From a bacterium (lineage in GTDB: Bacteria > Verrucomicrobiota > Kiritimatiellia > CAIKKV01 > CAIYGI01), in contig JANYBP010000093.1 of assembly GCA_025360745.1 (NCBI GenBank), positions 1 through 33,252 on the forward strand: DNA of 33,252 bases, read 5' to 3'. Positions within the stretch are counted from its first letter, which is position 1; each line of letters begins with the position of its first letter. Below are positions 25,386-33,252 of this stretch, one piece after another. A model generated the notes under the pieces. That model saw nothing but the letters and a program-made list of their open reading frames with translations. It searched no databases and was not told where the DNA came from. Position numbers and translations under genes: made by a program.

Positions 25386-26432
25386 TTATTCCACCGCCTG
25401 GGTCGTTTTGCCGTTATCCCCGGAACGATCCGCTTCCGCCGGGCGAACGATCCAAACATCCTTGTTGGTCGCGGGGTCATGTAATAGTACGCGACCACCG
25501 TTGTTGTCAACCTCTTTCACCTCATAAACCGCCTCGCGAACGGTTATTTTCGAAGGCACGCCAACTTTGAATACGCGCCCATCCACGGTAAACAGCAATT
25601 CCAGCTCGTATTCGTTGTGCGGCACGACCTCGTCCTTGATCAGCGGGATGCGCTTGTCGCCGCGCTGAATGGTCAATGTCGGCTTGCCTTTGGCGCCCTG
25701 CTCGTCGAAAGCTACGAGTTTAAAGCCCTCGACCTCCTCACCCAGGCGCTTCCAGAAAGTCCGGCTCTGATCGCGAAGATTGATTTGGAAAAGGCTGCCA
25801 AGTTGCGTATCGCCGGTCTTGCTGACACCCGTGAAGACCAGGTTGAACGGCTTGGGAGTAATGGACTGCACCACCAGCTTGTTCAGCCAGGCGGGATGAC
25901 TTTCCGGATCGGTCGGATCGGTGCCGGCGCGGTATTCCTCCAGGTTCGTGAAGCCGTCGTGATCAGGATCGCCCTTGGCATCGTCAGGGTCCAATGAGTT
26001 GAGATGATAGCGTTTTTCCCATTCGTCGGGAATGCCGTCATGATCGCTGTCCGTGTTGATGCCGGGCTTGTCGCTGGGCTGTTCGGTCAGGCAATAAGGA
26101 CACTTGACCGCCTGCAGCGGTATCGGGCGTTCGCACTTGATGCAGCGTATGCGCGGTTCGGGGGAGTACATGCGATTGGACCAGACGCCGATCTGGTCAG
26201 GTGTCCGCAGCGCCGCCAGAAGTTTTTCGAAGGACGACTTGTCCACCGGCGTCACATCCGGATGGTCGGCCTTCAAGGCATCGTTTTGACGGATGTCGGC
26301 TTCCTGCCGGGAGCGCAGCGACTGGGCCATCGACCCCAGCACAAACAAAGCGGCCACGAGCACGCTCAACGCGAGCATGGCAATCAGGCGATCGAACGAA
26401 CCTTTAATCCATTCTAACGGACTGGACGCCAT
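25386..26432 (-). CDS. Pilus-like system subunit with zinc ribbon and TSP3-type repeats (Amuc_1099-like)
   Basis: This 348-residue protein has a membrane helix near the start (about 14-34). Next comes a zinc-ribbon-like CIKC-N10-CPYC (Cys97, 100, 111, 114), then two calcium-binding thrombospondin type 3/dockerin-like loops (DSDHDGIPDEWE, 128-139; DPDHDGFTNLEEY, 155-167). The remaining ~170 residues look like beta-rich periplasmic domains. By position between the PilO-like and secretin genes it matches the Amuc_1099 type subunit, perhaps doing the job of PilP in linking inner-membrane complex and secretin (inference). A ribosome-binding site GGGAGG lies inside the preceding gene, 6 nt before the ATG, and the two genes are 1 nt apart. 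A metal-binding Cys cluster outside the inner membrane would be unusual. Confidence 0.85.
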   Translation of the reverse strand: MASSPLEWIKGSFDRLIAMLALSVLVAALFVLGSMAQSLRSRQEADIRQNDALKADHPDVTPVDKSSFEKLLAALRTPDQIGVWSNRMYSPEPRIRCIKCERPIPLQAVKCPYCLTEQPSDKPGINTDSDHDGIPDEWEKRYHLNSLDPDDAKGDPDHDGFTNLEEYRAGTDPTDPESHPAWLNKLVVQSITPKPFNLVFTGVSKTGDTQLGSLFQINLRDQSRTFWKRLGEEVEGFKLVAFDEQGAKGKPTLTIQRGDKRIPLIKDEVVPHNEYELELLFTVDGRVFKVGVPSKITVREAVYEVKEVDNNGGRVLLHDPATNKDVWIVRPAEADRSGDNGKTTQAVE

Positions 26433-26433
26433 C

Positions 26434-27468
26434 TCAACCTCCCGCCGCTGTCTTGACTTTGGAGGCGGCGCCCGCCGCCGCCGTATCCTTACGGAACCGA
26501 TACACGTCCACATTCATGCGAACCGTGAGCAATGTATCCAGCCCCGTCAAGAGACGCAGGCTGGCCGGATCGACCCCGGCCCTGGCGTCAGGCGCCGGAA
26601 CGGCCGGTCGGCCGGCCGCGTTCCCGCCGCGCACCGTCGCCTGGTCGGCAACCGCCAGCACGCGCGGGTCGCCCTGCACTTCGACGCGCGTAACCGCTGT
26701 AAACGTTGCACAGCGCGCCAGACGATCCATGACATCTATCAGCGTATTTTCCTTGGCCGTAAATTCCAGCGTGAAACGCCAGGTGCCGGACAGCGCCCGC
26801 TCTGGAATCACGCCGGCATCGGGGTTTCTCACGTTAACGACCGTGGCCGCCTCCGGCCCGCGGCGCCGCGGCGCGCCGCGGGCGGCTGGCCTGGCCGCGT
26901 CCCCGCCCGTTTCTTCGCCGCTCATCGACTGTTCGAACTCCTCGCGCCCGATGCCGCGCAGCGCCGTAATCCGGGCCGCATAAAGTTCGTTGCACAAGGC
27001 CTCGACAATCATCAATTGCTGGGTCAGCCGCCGCACATCCGCCTGCGCCGGGGGATTACCCGCCATATGCCGGTCGAACGAAAAGGTGAAATCCTCCTTC
27101 GGCGCCAGCGCCACGCCGTTCACGGCCGCCAGCCGTTCCAGCTTGCGGCGCGTTTCGTGGAACTGGCTGATGAAACGCGCGGAGGATTGCTCCTCCGGAT
27201 CCAACTGGCCCTGGCTCATCGCATCCAGCAGATGCTCCAATTCACCCTCCAACTCCTTGAGATTGCGGCGTTCGCCGACCAGATTGCCGGCCGAAGGAAA
27301 CGGATTCCTGGCGTACAATCCGTGCAATTCGAGATCGCGATCGCGAAGTTGCGCCCTGGCCCGCAAATCCCGGGTCAGCCCCAGGACAAACATCGTCCCG
27401 ACGCCCGCCAATACCAGCAATCCCAGCACACCGCCGGTTGTCACCAAAATTTTTCTGCGCGACGCCAT
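26434..27468 (-). CDS. PilO-like protein (Amuc_1100-like)
   Basis: The 344-residue protein has one N-terminal membrane helix (about 8-30), then a coiled-coil region starting RDLRARAQLRDRDLELHGLY and the motif ARNPFPSAGNL (residues 53-63), which I recall as characteristic of the Amuc_1100 family. A PilO-like ferredoxin-fold part follows (about 210-300), split by a low-complexity insertion around RPAARGAPRRRG. The family is known as the Akkermansia outer-surface/periplasmic protein that signals through TLR2; in most bacteria its role would be structural, in the inner-membrane platform of a pilus-like machine. AGGAGG lies 6 nt before the ATG. It follows the PilM/PilN gene by 15 nt. Confidence 0.85.
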   Translation of the reverse strand: MASRRKILVTTGGVLGLLVLAGVGTMFVLGLTRDLRARAQLRDRDLELHGLYARNPFPSAGNLVGERRNLKELEGELEHLLDAMSQGQLDPEEQSSARFISQFHETRRKLERLAAVNGVALAPKEDFTFSFDRHMAGNPPAQADVRRLTQQLMIVEALCNELYAARITALRGIGREEFEQSMSGEETGGDAARPAARGAPRRRGPEAATVVNVRNPDAGVIPERALSGTWRFTLEFTAKENTLIDVMDRLARCATFTAVTRVEVQGDPRVLAVADQATVRGGNAAGRPAVPAPDARAGVDPASLRLLTGLDTLLTVRMNVDVYRFRKDTAAAGAASKVKTAAGG

Positions 27469-27483
27469 GATGCTCCTCCTCGA

Positions 27484-29166
27484 TCAGCGCGGTACCGCAT
27501 CCGGCACGCCGCCCGCCAGGGGGCGGCGCAAGCCCGCCTCGATGATAAATTCGGTCGCATAGTCCGTACCGGGCACGGGTTTTATGCGTTTCAGTTTGAT
27601 CCGGTCGGGTTTGTCGCTGAACGACCCCGCGTTGCGCAGCGCCCCGATGAACTTTTCGCTGATCGCTTCGTCCTTGACCTTGTCGCGAAACGCCATTCCG
27701 CTGATCTCTATCGCATCGTAGGCGCCCGCCCCGCTGCCCACCGTCACCGGACGAAGTCCCGTCAGCCACATTCCGTCAACCATGCAGCCATGCACGTCCT
27801 TGAGCATCTGCAGCCAGAGCGTGCGCGCCTCGCGGGGCGCGTTCAACTGCTCCACCTTTTCCAAGACGGACGATTTTTCCGCCTCGATCTTCATCAGGCT
27901 GCGGTTCGGGCTTTCAAACTCCTTCAATCGCGCTTCGACGTGCGCGAGCCGGTCTTCGTGCAACTTCTGCATGCGCAGCACGAAAACGGCCCCCGCCAGC
28001 AGCGCCGCCACGACGGCCGCGAAGCAGATCGCGTAAAACGGCACGCTCTTTCGCAACGCCCGCTTGCGCGCCGCGGCCGGCGGTATCAGGTCGATTTCCA
28101 CCGGACAGGCCACCGCGCCCCGCAACGCCACCCCCGTGACTTCGCCCAGCGAATACAGTTCCCTGGCGATTCGTTCGGCCGGAATCTCGCCGCTCACCGC
28201 CACGTTGCGGAAAGGATTCAGGTAGTCAACCTCGGTTTTAAGCTTGTCCTTGAGGAAGGTCGCCGTGTGCCGGATCTGCGCCGTTCCGCCCGCCAGCAGC
28301 ACCATGCTCGGGGCGCTGCCGCCCTGCTGGCTGCGGTAGAAGTTGATGGTGCGGTTGATCTCGGCGTGCATGCGCGTCATGACGTTGCGCACGAGCTTGG
28401 AGGTGCGGTCCGCCACGCCGACTTCGGGACCCTCGTAGGCGCCGCCGAAGCCGATAAAAGCATGCGACAGTTTAAGCTGCTCGGCGTCTTCGAAGGAGAG
28501 TTCGAACTCCTTCATCAGTTCCTTGGTGATCGCGATGCCCGCCACCGGAATGCTGCGGCTGAATATCCGCCCGCCCTCCACGAAAATCACGTTCGTGGCG
28601 CGCGCCCCCATGTCCAGCACCATGGTGCAACCGCCGAGGTCGCTGTAGTTGTAACGCACAACGTTGTAGAGCGCCATCGGAGAGACGTCCACCCGCTCGG
28701 CCTCCAGGCCCGCCGCCTCGATGCAGGCCGTGAGATTCTCGACGATATCGGTCTTCACGGCCACCAGCATGACGCTCAGATCGCCCGACCCCTCCTGGCC
28801 GATCAACTGGTAGTCCCAAACCACCTCGTCCATCGGAAACGGCACGTTCTGCTGGGCTTCGTAGCGCACCATCTGGCCAACCTTGTCCGGCGTGGTCGGA
28901 GGCAGCTTGACGTAGCGCGGAAACACCACCTGGCCCGCGATGGAGACCGCCACCGGCCCGGGCCGGATGCCGCTTTCGCGCAGCAGGTCGCGCAGCGCGG
29001 AGACGATGTAGGCGGAGGCATCGGCCGTACTGTCGGGATCCACCCCCAGCGGGGCGATACCGTACCGGACCAGTTCCAGCCCGCCGCTCCGCGCCATCCC
29101 AAATTCGGCCAGCACCAGTTTGCTGGCCCCGATATTCAGCGACAAAATGCGTTGGGATGCAAACAT
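27484..29166 (-). CDS. PilM-PilN fusion (Amuc_1101-like)
   Basis: The 560-residue protein joins two pilus-platform parts. Residues 1 to about 350 form a PilM/FtsA-like actin-fold domain: ILSLNIGASKLVLAEF at the first phosphate loop, YEAQQNVPFPMDEVVWDYQL, TMVLDMGARATNVIFVEGGR and VLLAGGTAQI at the second. After VEIDLIPP (357-363), similar to the INLLP segment to which PilM binds in PilN, comes a membrane helix (about 375-397), a coiled coil and a PilN-like domain (ISGMAFRDKVKDEAISEKFI). Separate pilM and pilN genes are the rule in proteobacteria, so this is a permanently tethered version. AAGG lies shortly before the ATG, 9 nt after the upstream stop. Confidence 0.92.
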   Translation of the reverse strand: MFASQRILSLNIGASKLVLAEFGMARSGGLELVRYGIAPLGVDPDSTADASAYIVSALRDLLRESGIRPGPVAVSIAGQVVFPRYVKLPPTTPDKVGQMVRYEAQQNVPFPMDEVVWDYQLIGQEGSGDLSVMLVAVKTDIVENLTACIEAAGLEAERVDVSPMALYNVVRYNYSDLGGCTMVLDMGARATNVIFVEGGRIFSRSIPVAGIAITKELMKEFELSFEDAEQLKLSHAFIGFGGAYEGPEVGVADRTSKLVRNVMTRMHAEINRTINFYRSQQGGSAPSMVLLAGGTAQIRHTATFLKDKLKTEVDYLNPFRNVAVSGEIPAERIARELYSLGEVTGVALRGAVACPVEIDLIPPAAARKRALRKSVPFYAICFAAVVAALLAGAVFVLRMQKLHEDRLAHVEARLKEFESPNRSLMKIEAEKSSVLEKVEQLNAPREARTLWLQMLKDVHGCMVDGMWLTGLRPVTVGSGAGAYDAIEISGMAFRDKVKDEAISEKFIGALRNAGSFSDKPDRIKLKRIKPVPGTDYATEFIIEAGLRRPLAGGVPDAVPR

Positions 29167-29175
29167 GCCCGTGCC

Positions 29176-29802
29176 TTATTTGACGTATTCGAAATCGTCC
29201 ACCGCCAGCAACGCAAACGGTGTCTCGGATTTTTTGAGCAGATACCCGTCGCGGACGGTCAACTTGGGATTTTCCCACCACTTGTCCGTCAACTTCTTCC
29301 CGCCCGGCAGTTTGCTGTCGGTCAGGCCATCCACCACCTCGCCCTTGACCCGCAGTTCCACGGCCACGCCCACCACCTCGCCGTAGCGCAACAAGGCCGC
29401 CGGCCGCACATACATGGCGCTCTGATGGCCGCGGCCGTAGCCCACGTCGGCCAGTTGCTGGCTGTTGCGCAGCAGCGAATACTCCTCGCGCACCCGATTG
29501 TAGAGCAGCACGTAAAATTGCGCGCCCACATCGTCCGTCCAACTGTCCTTGTCGTTCGGCGCGTCGAAAATCACGGAAATTTGCGCCCAGTTTCTGGGCG
29601 GCATCTTGGCCGCCATACCCGATGCGTTATACTGCGGCGACTGCATGAGGGCGTTGCGGCCCAAACCCGTGATTTCCCGAATCCGCATGCTCTTGCGAAC
29701 CGCCGCGCCTTCGCCCGGCGCCCCCGCCACTTGCGCCATAGCCGCGCCGCCCGCCAGACTCACCGCCAAGCCGATTAATACGAAATGCCGCTTGACACTC
29801 AT
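29176..29802 (-). CDS. Exported first protein of the pilus-like operon (Amuc_1102-like)
   Basis: The 208-residue protein has a signal peptide (MSVKRHFVLIGLAVSLAGGA, then AMAQ). The mature part has a conserved-looking first segment (MRIREITGLGRNALMQSPQYNAS), then RNWAQISVIFDAP, FYVLLYNRVREEYSLLRNSQ and a C-terminal beta region ending LLAVDDFEYVK. I know no biochemical function; by position it corresponds to the Amuc_1102 protein of the Akkermansia locus. AGGAG lies 10 nt before the ATG at 29802; the frame is open far upstream through gpmI on the same strand, but that part is not protein-like for this family. It starts the operon and has its own candidate promoter. Confidence 0.8.
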   Translation of the reverse strand: MSVKRHFVLIGLAVSLAGGAAMAQVAGAPGEGAAVRKSMRIREITGLGRNALMQSPQYNASGMAAKMPPRNWAQISVIFDAPNDKDSWTDDVGAQFYVLLYNRVREEYSLLRNSQQLADVGYGRGHQSAMYVRPAALLRYGEVVGVAVELRVKGEVVDGLTDSKLPGGKKLTDKWWENPKLTVRDGYLLKKSETPFALLAVDDFEYVK

Positions 29803-29854
29803 TGTTTTCCGCTCCTTCCGTGCGCCGTGGTTTTCATTCGCAATAGCATTCGGA

Positions 29855-29884
29855 AGTATAGACAGCGATGCTGCCATGGCGCAA
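29855..29884 (-). promoter_or_regulatory. Promoter of the pilus-like operon
   Basis: On the minus strand a -10 box TATACT (29855-29860) follows a weak -35 TTGCGC (29879-29884) with an 18-bp spacer. It sits between the gpmI terminator and the first operon gene, leaving a leader of about 45 nt. Confidence 0.5.
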
Positions 29885-29904
29885 TGGAAAAAAGCGCGAC
29901 ATGT

Positions 29905-29937
29905 AAAAAAAAACGGACGCCGGACAGTCAGCGCCCG
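29905..29937 (-). terminator. Rho-independent terminator after gpmI
   Basis: On the minus strand CGGGCGC (29937-29931) pairs with GCGTCCG (29920-29914), with one G-U pair and a 10-nt loop, followed by nine Ts (29913-29905). The gpmI stop lies in the loop. It separates gpmI from the pilus-like operon. Confidence 0.6.
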
Positions 29938-31595
29938 GCGCCCGTCAACTCGACGACGCTCGGGTCGTAGCCCTCGGGCGGCTCGAATCCGAGCAGGCGC
30001 AGGCAGGTTGCGGCCAGACTGCCGATCCCCAGTCCCGTGCGCGCCGACAGCCGCGCGCCAGCCGTGCCCGCCGGATCGTACACCACCACCGGCACGGGAT
30101 TCAGCGAATGACTGGTCTTGACCTTGATCCGCCCGCTCGCGGTGTCGCGTTTGATCTTGCCGCCGCCTTTGTCGTGTTCGTACATATCGTCGGCGTTGCC
30201 GTGATCGGCCGACAACACCAGAATACCGCCCGTCTCGCGCAGCGCCGGCAACAACCGGCCCAGGCAGAGGTCCACCATCTCCACGGCGATCTGCGTGGCC
30301 TGGTAGTTGCCCGTATGTCCGACCATGTCGCCGTTGGGATAATTCAGGCGGATAAACTTGTGGGTTCCGCCGCGCACGGCCTCGATCACCCGGTCGGTGA
30401 TCTCCGCGGCTTTCATGCACGGCCGCTGATCGAAGGGCACGATATCCGACTTGATCTCCACGTAATCCTCCAACCCCTGGTCGAACTTGCCGGAACGGTT
30501 GCCGTTGAAAAAATAGGTGACGTGCCCGAACTTCTGCGTTTCGCTGATCGCCAGTTGCCGCACGCCGGCGCGCGCCAGATATTCCCCCATCGTGCGGTCG
30601 ATCGCCGGCGGATCCACCAGGAAGGCCTTGGGTATCTGCAGGTCGCCGTCGTAACGCATCATGCCGACATAGCGGACCCGTGGCCGCGCGCCGCGGTCGA
30701 ACTCCGGCATCTCTTCGTCTTCGAAGGCCCGGCTGATTTCGATCGCACGGTCGCCGCGGAAATTGAAGAACACCACGCTGTCGCCGTCGCGAATCGGCCC
30801 CACGGGTTGCCCGTGCTCGGCGATCACAAAACCCGGCAGGTCCTGGTCGATCACGCCCGGCCTGGCCAGGCGCGCCGCCTCGATGGCCGCCCGCGCCGAG
30901 GGAAACTGCGGGCCCTGGCCCAGCACATGGATTTGCCAGCCGCGCCGCACCATGGACCAGTCGGCATTGTAACGATCCATCGTGATCGCCATGCGCCCGC
31001 CGCCGGAGGCAATCCGGTAGTCCGACCGGCCGTCGGCGTTGAACGCCGCCAGAAAGGCCTCGAAGGGCTCGACGTAATCCAGCGCCGAAGTCTCGCTCAC
31101 GTCGCGGCCATCGAGCAGAATGTGGATGCGCGCGCGCCGCACCCCCTCCTTGTGGGCCTGCGTCAGCATGGCCTTGAGATGGTCTATGTGGCTGTGAACG
31201 TTGCCGTCGGAAAAAAGCCCCAGGAAATGCAGCGTCGCAGCCTTCGCCAGACAGGGTTCCGTCAGCGAGCGCCAGACGGGGCCGCGGAAAATCGCGCCGC
31301 TGGCGAGCGAGGCGTTGACCAGCATGGCGCCCTGGTCGTAGACGCGCCCGCAGCCGATGGCGTTATGGCCAACCTCGCTGTTGCCCATGTCCTCGTCGCT
31401 GGGCAGCCCCACGGCCTTTCCATGCGCCTTCAACTCGCTGTAGAGCGCGTGCTCGCGCAGCCAGTCCAGGTTCGGCTTGAGCGCCGAGCGCACCGCGTCG
31501 CCCTCGGAAAACTTTCCGACGCCAACGCCATCCATGATTACCAGCACCACCGGCCCCTTGGGGCCGGGAAAGATTGTTCGCTTCAAGGTGTCCAT
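29928..31595 (-). CDS. gpmI: 2,3-bisphosphoglycerate-independent phosphoglycerate mutase
   Basis: The 555-residue enzyme interconverts 3- and 2-phosphoglycerate in glycolysis and gluconeogenesis. It shows the alkaline-phosphatase-type metal site VVLVIMDGVGVGKF near the start (Asp22), the phosphoserine in DEDMGNSEVGHNAIG (Ser73), YVEPFEAFLAAF, a NFRGDRAIEISRAF segment, and the second metal site LSADHGNADDM. The C-terminus is a little longer than in common versions. The ATG at 31595 lacks a strong ribosome-binding site. The gene stands alone, 86 nt after the AICAR transformylase stop, and is closed by a terminator overlapping its stop. Confidence 0.96.
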   Translation of the reverse strand: MDTLKRTIFPGPKGPVVLVIMDGVGVGKFSEGDAVRSALKPNLDWLREHALYSELKAHGKAVGLPSDEDMGNSEVGHNAIGCGRVYDQGAMLVNASLASGAIFRGPVWRSLTEPCLAKAATLHFLGLFSDGNVHSHIDHLKAMLTQAHKEGVRRARIHILLDGRDVSETSALDYVEPFEAFLAAFNADGRSDYRIASGGGRMAITMDRYNADWSMVRRGWQIHVLGQGPQFPSARAAIEAARLARPGVIDQDLPGFVIAEHGQPVGPIRDGDSVVFFNFRGDRAIEISRAFEDEEMPEFDRGARPRVRYVGMMRYDGDLQIPKAFLVDPPAIDRTMGEYLARAGVRQLAISETQKFGHVTYFFNGNRSGKFDQGLEDYVEIKSDIVPFDQRPCMKAAEITDRVIEAVRGGTHKFIRLNYPNGDMVGHTGNYQATQIAVEMVDLCLGRLLPALRETGGILVLSADHGNADDMYEHDKGGGKIKRDTASGRIKVKTSHSLNPVPVVVYDPAGTAGARLSARTGLGIGSLAATCLRLLGFEPPEGYDPSVVELTGAGR

Positions 31596-31681
31596 TTTAT
31601 TCTCTTTCTATGACCCGATTGACATGGTTGACTTCATTTCAGGCATGGACAACCTACTCCCACAAACGGCATGCGAATGAC

Positions 31682-32944
31682 TCAATGCTTGAAACACCTC
31701 TGTCCCGTAAACACCATGGCGGCGCCGAATTCGTTGCAGGCCTGGATGGTTTCGAAATCGCGGTCCGAACCGCCTGGCTGCACGATCGCCGTGACGCCTT
31801 CGCGCAAGCCCACCTCGGCGCCGTCGCGGAATGGGAAGAAGCCGTCCGAGACCATGCTCGCGCCGATCAATCCGCCCTTGCGCCGCGCCACCTCGGCGTC
31901 CAGTTCCGCCTTGAACCCGGCGTCGGCCGCCGCCAGGTTGTTGTAGGCCACCTGCCGCTCTTCCCAGCAGAGGCGATCCGCCAGCTTGCGGTAGGCCTTG
32001 TCGCGGGCGATTTCAGCCACGCCGACGCGATCCTGTTCCCCCGTGCCGATGCCCACGGTAACGCCGTCTTTCACGAACAGCACGGAATTGCTGGTCACGC
32101 CGCACTCGATCAGCCAGCCGAACAGCAAATCGGCGATTTCCGCGTCGCTCGGCGCGCGGGTCACGCGATATTCCTGACCCTTATACTGCGCCACCGCCGG
32201 CAGCAGATCCTCGCGGCGCAGCGTGACCGGCACGAAGGAGGTCTGCACGATCACCCCGCCGTCCACCAGCGCCTTGAAGTCCGGCGTCACGGCGCCGGCA
32301 AAGTCCCGCAGGCGCGCCATGTTGGCGATGCGCATGACGCGCAGATTTTTCTTGCGGGCGAAAATATCCATCACGCCCGGGGCGAACTCCGGCGCCACCA
32401 CCACCTCGGCGTACTGCGCCGCGATCCGTGCGGCGGTGTCGCGATCCACTTCGCGGTTGAGCGCTATGGCCCCGCCGAAGGCCGCCAGACGATCGGCCAT
32501 GTAGGCGGCATGGTAAGCCTCGGCCAGCACGGGGCGGCGCGCGACGCCGCATGGATTGTTGTGTTTGACGATCGCCACGCAGGGCTCTTCCGGCAGGTAG
32601 CGCAGAATGTTCAGCGCGTTGTCGGCGTCCGTGATGTTGATCTTGCCGGGATGCTTGCCGGACTGCAGCAATTCGATATCCGAAGCCAGATGGCGGCCGG
32701 GCTGGATGGTCCGCACTTCGCCCAGCGTCAGGTTGCCGCCCACCAGCCGGTAAAGCGCCGCCTGCTGCCCGGGGTTTTCGCCGTAACGCAGCCCTGTACG
32801 CACACCGTCAATGGTCCAGGCGACCTTTTCGTAGGACAACGTCTGGGCCGGACTGGCTTCGTCGAAAAAGCGAATTTCCATACGACCCGGAAAATGATCC
32901 TCCATGATCGTGCGATACGCGTTTTTTAAATCGGTTTTGCTCAT
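31682..32944 (-). CDS. purH: Stand-alone AICAR transformylase (C-terminal half of PurH)
   Basis: The 420-residue protein catalyses formyl transfer from 10-formyltetrahydrofolate to AICAR, the ninth step of purine synthesis. Family motifs are LRYGENPGQQAALY (52-65), the catalytic AIVKHNNPCGVA (124-135) with Lys127 and His128, AFGGAIALNREVD, MRIANMARL and SDGFFPFRDGAEVGLREGVT near the end. Normal PurH has an N-terminal IMP cyclohydrolase domain of about 200 residues that is missing here: the protein begins MSKTDLKNAYRTIMEDHFPG and goes directly into the transformylase. IMP cyclohydrolase must be encoded elsewhere, perhaps as a separate protein. AAGGGG lies about 10 nt before the ATG. The symbol is given for the matching half only. 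Confidence 0.9.
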   Translation of the reverse strand: MSKTDLKNAYRTIMEDHFPGRMEIRFFDEASPAQTLSYEKVAWTIDGVRTGLRYGENPGQQAALYRLVGGNLTLGEVRTIQPGRHLASDIELLQSGKHPGKINITDADNALNILRYLPEEPCVAIVKHNNPCGVARRPVLAEAYHAAYMADRLAAFGGAIALNREVDRDTAARIAAQYAEVVVAPEFAPGVMDIFARKKNLRVMRIANMARLRDFAGAVTPDFKALVDGGVIVQTSFVPVTLRREDLLPAVAQYKGQEYRVTRAPSDAEIADLLFGWLIECGVTSNSVLFVKDGVTVGIGTGEQDRVGVAEIARDKAYRKLADRLCWEERQVAYNNLAAADAGFKAELDAEVARRKGGLIGASMVSDGFFPFRDGAEVGLREGVTAIVQPGGSDRDFETIQACNEFGAAMVFTGQRCFKH

Positions 32945-33118
32945 GGCCGGCGCCCCTTCGCGTGTGTGAACCGGCAGGATACCCGAAGCCGCCGCGCTCC
33001 TCAAGTCCGCAGCGTAAACCCAAATCCTCGCCTAACGTCGTTCCGACATTCCATCCATAAGCTATTCGCCTTGTGCCCACGCGGCGGCAGAGGCCTGCCG
33101 CCCTCCAGAAGAATCCTC

Positions 33119-33237
33119 TAGTGTAGTGTCCCTTAAATAGCTAGACATATGAAATCGGGGCTTTTGCTGGGATTTCCGCGAATAGGCATCGAACACTGGC
33201 TTGATATATGTATAGTCATTTTCGGGACACTACACTA
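33119..33237. mobile_element. TA-flanked MITE-like element, 115 bp
   Basis: Between TA dinucleotides (33119-33120 and 33236-33237) lie 30-bp imperfect inverted repeats, 33121-33150 and 33206-33235. The outer 12 bases (GTGTAGTGTCCC) are perfect, and about 24-25 of 30 positions match overall. The interior (33151-33205) has no coding capacity. A TA target and this end layout fit a non-autonomous derivative of an IS630/Tc1-mariner type element. Between purH and the element, 33005-33118 holds only an 8-bp hairpin GGCGGCAG/CTGCCGCC at 33083-33102. Confidence 0.75.
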
Positions 33238-33252
33238 GCAAGTCTCGATGAC

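Noticed and set aside
26293-29778. Very long open frame on the plus strand (1161 codons)
   Set aside because: It is antisense to the pilus-like operon, rich in His/Arg/Gln, lacks family motifs and arises from GC-rich codon bias of the real genes.
30108-31613. Long plus-strand open frame across gpmI
   Set aside because: Antisense to an intact phosphoglycerate mutase; composition typical of a shadow frame.

Overview
The window looks like a chromosomal segment of a GC-rich bacterium of the PVC group (Verrucomicrobiota, Kiritimatiellota or Lentisphaerota type). The main clue is a five-gene operon (22431-29802, minus strand) with the layout of the Akkermansia Amuc_1098-Amuc_1102 pilus-like locus. 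Supporting clues are B12-dependent ribonucleotide reductase, polyprenyl-phosphate sugar genes and short interspersed palindromic repeats. The placement is an inference; the window has no rRNA, and I saw no tRNA gene or CRISPR array.

Layout. Positions 1-816 are a decayed left flank: a gene tail, a frameshifted remnant, hairpins and a solo end of a short inverted-repeat element. Then follow a WecG/TagA-like domain fused to two STAS domains (817-2265), translationally coupled to a lipoprotein acetolactate decarboxylase (2262-3026); a YceH-type winged-helix protein (minus); and a Fic AMPylase-type gene (minus) with a symmetric double operator in front of it. A 146-bp MITE-like element lies at 5438-5583. 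A minus-strand operon with two 4-nt overlaps encodes polyprenyl-phosphate mannose synthase, a UbiA-family phosphoribosyltransferase and RNase R (5670-9741).

On the plus strand, cobU (cobinamide salvage) and nrdJ (adenosylcobalamin-dependent ribonucleotide reductase) follow. nrdJ has two NrdR-type boxes in its promoter. Next comes a minus-strand overlapping signalling operon: Hpt protein, receiver-PP2C phosphatase-HATPase protein and STAS antagonist (13706-16051). Divergent from it are an S24/S26-type peptidase and a GH42 beta-galactosidase. Housekeeping genes follow: queA, a lytic transglycosylase, trxB and a stand-alone 5'-3' exonuclease.

The right third is the secretin/PilM/PilN/PilO-like envelope operon (29802 down to 22431) with its own candidate promoter, preceded by a terminator after gpmI. 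gpmI is preceded by a stand-alone AICAR transformylase (PurH C-terminal half only). The right edge carries a second, unrelated MITE-like element flanked by TA.

The most unusual items are the WecG-STAS-STAS fusion that lacks the usual PkQE motif, the pilus-like operon subunit combining a zinc ribbon with calcium-binding repeats, the double operator in front of fic, the Hpt-to-PP2C-to-STAS relay, and the two MITE families.
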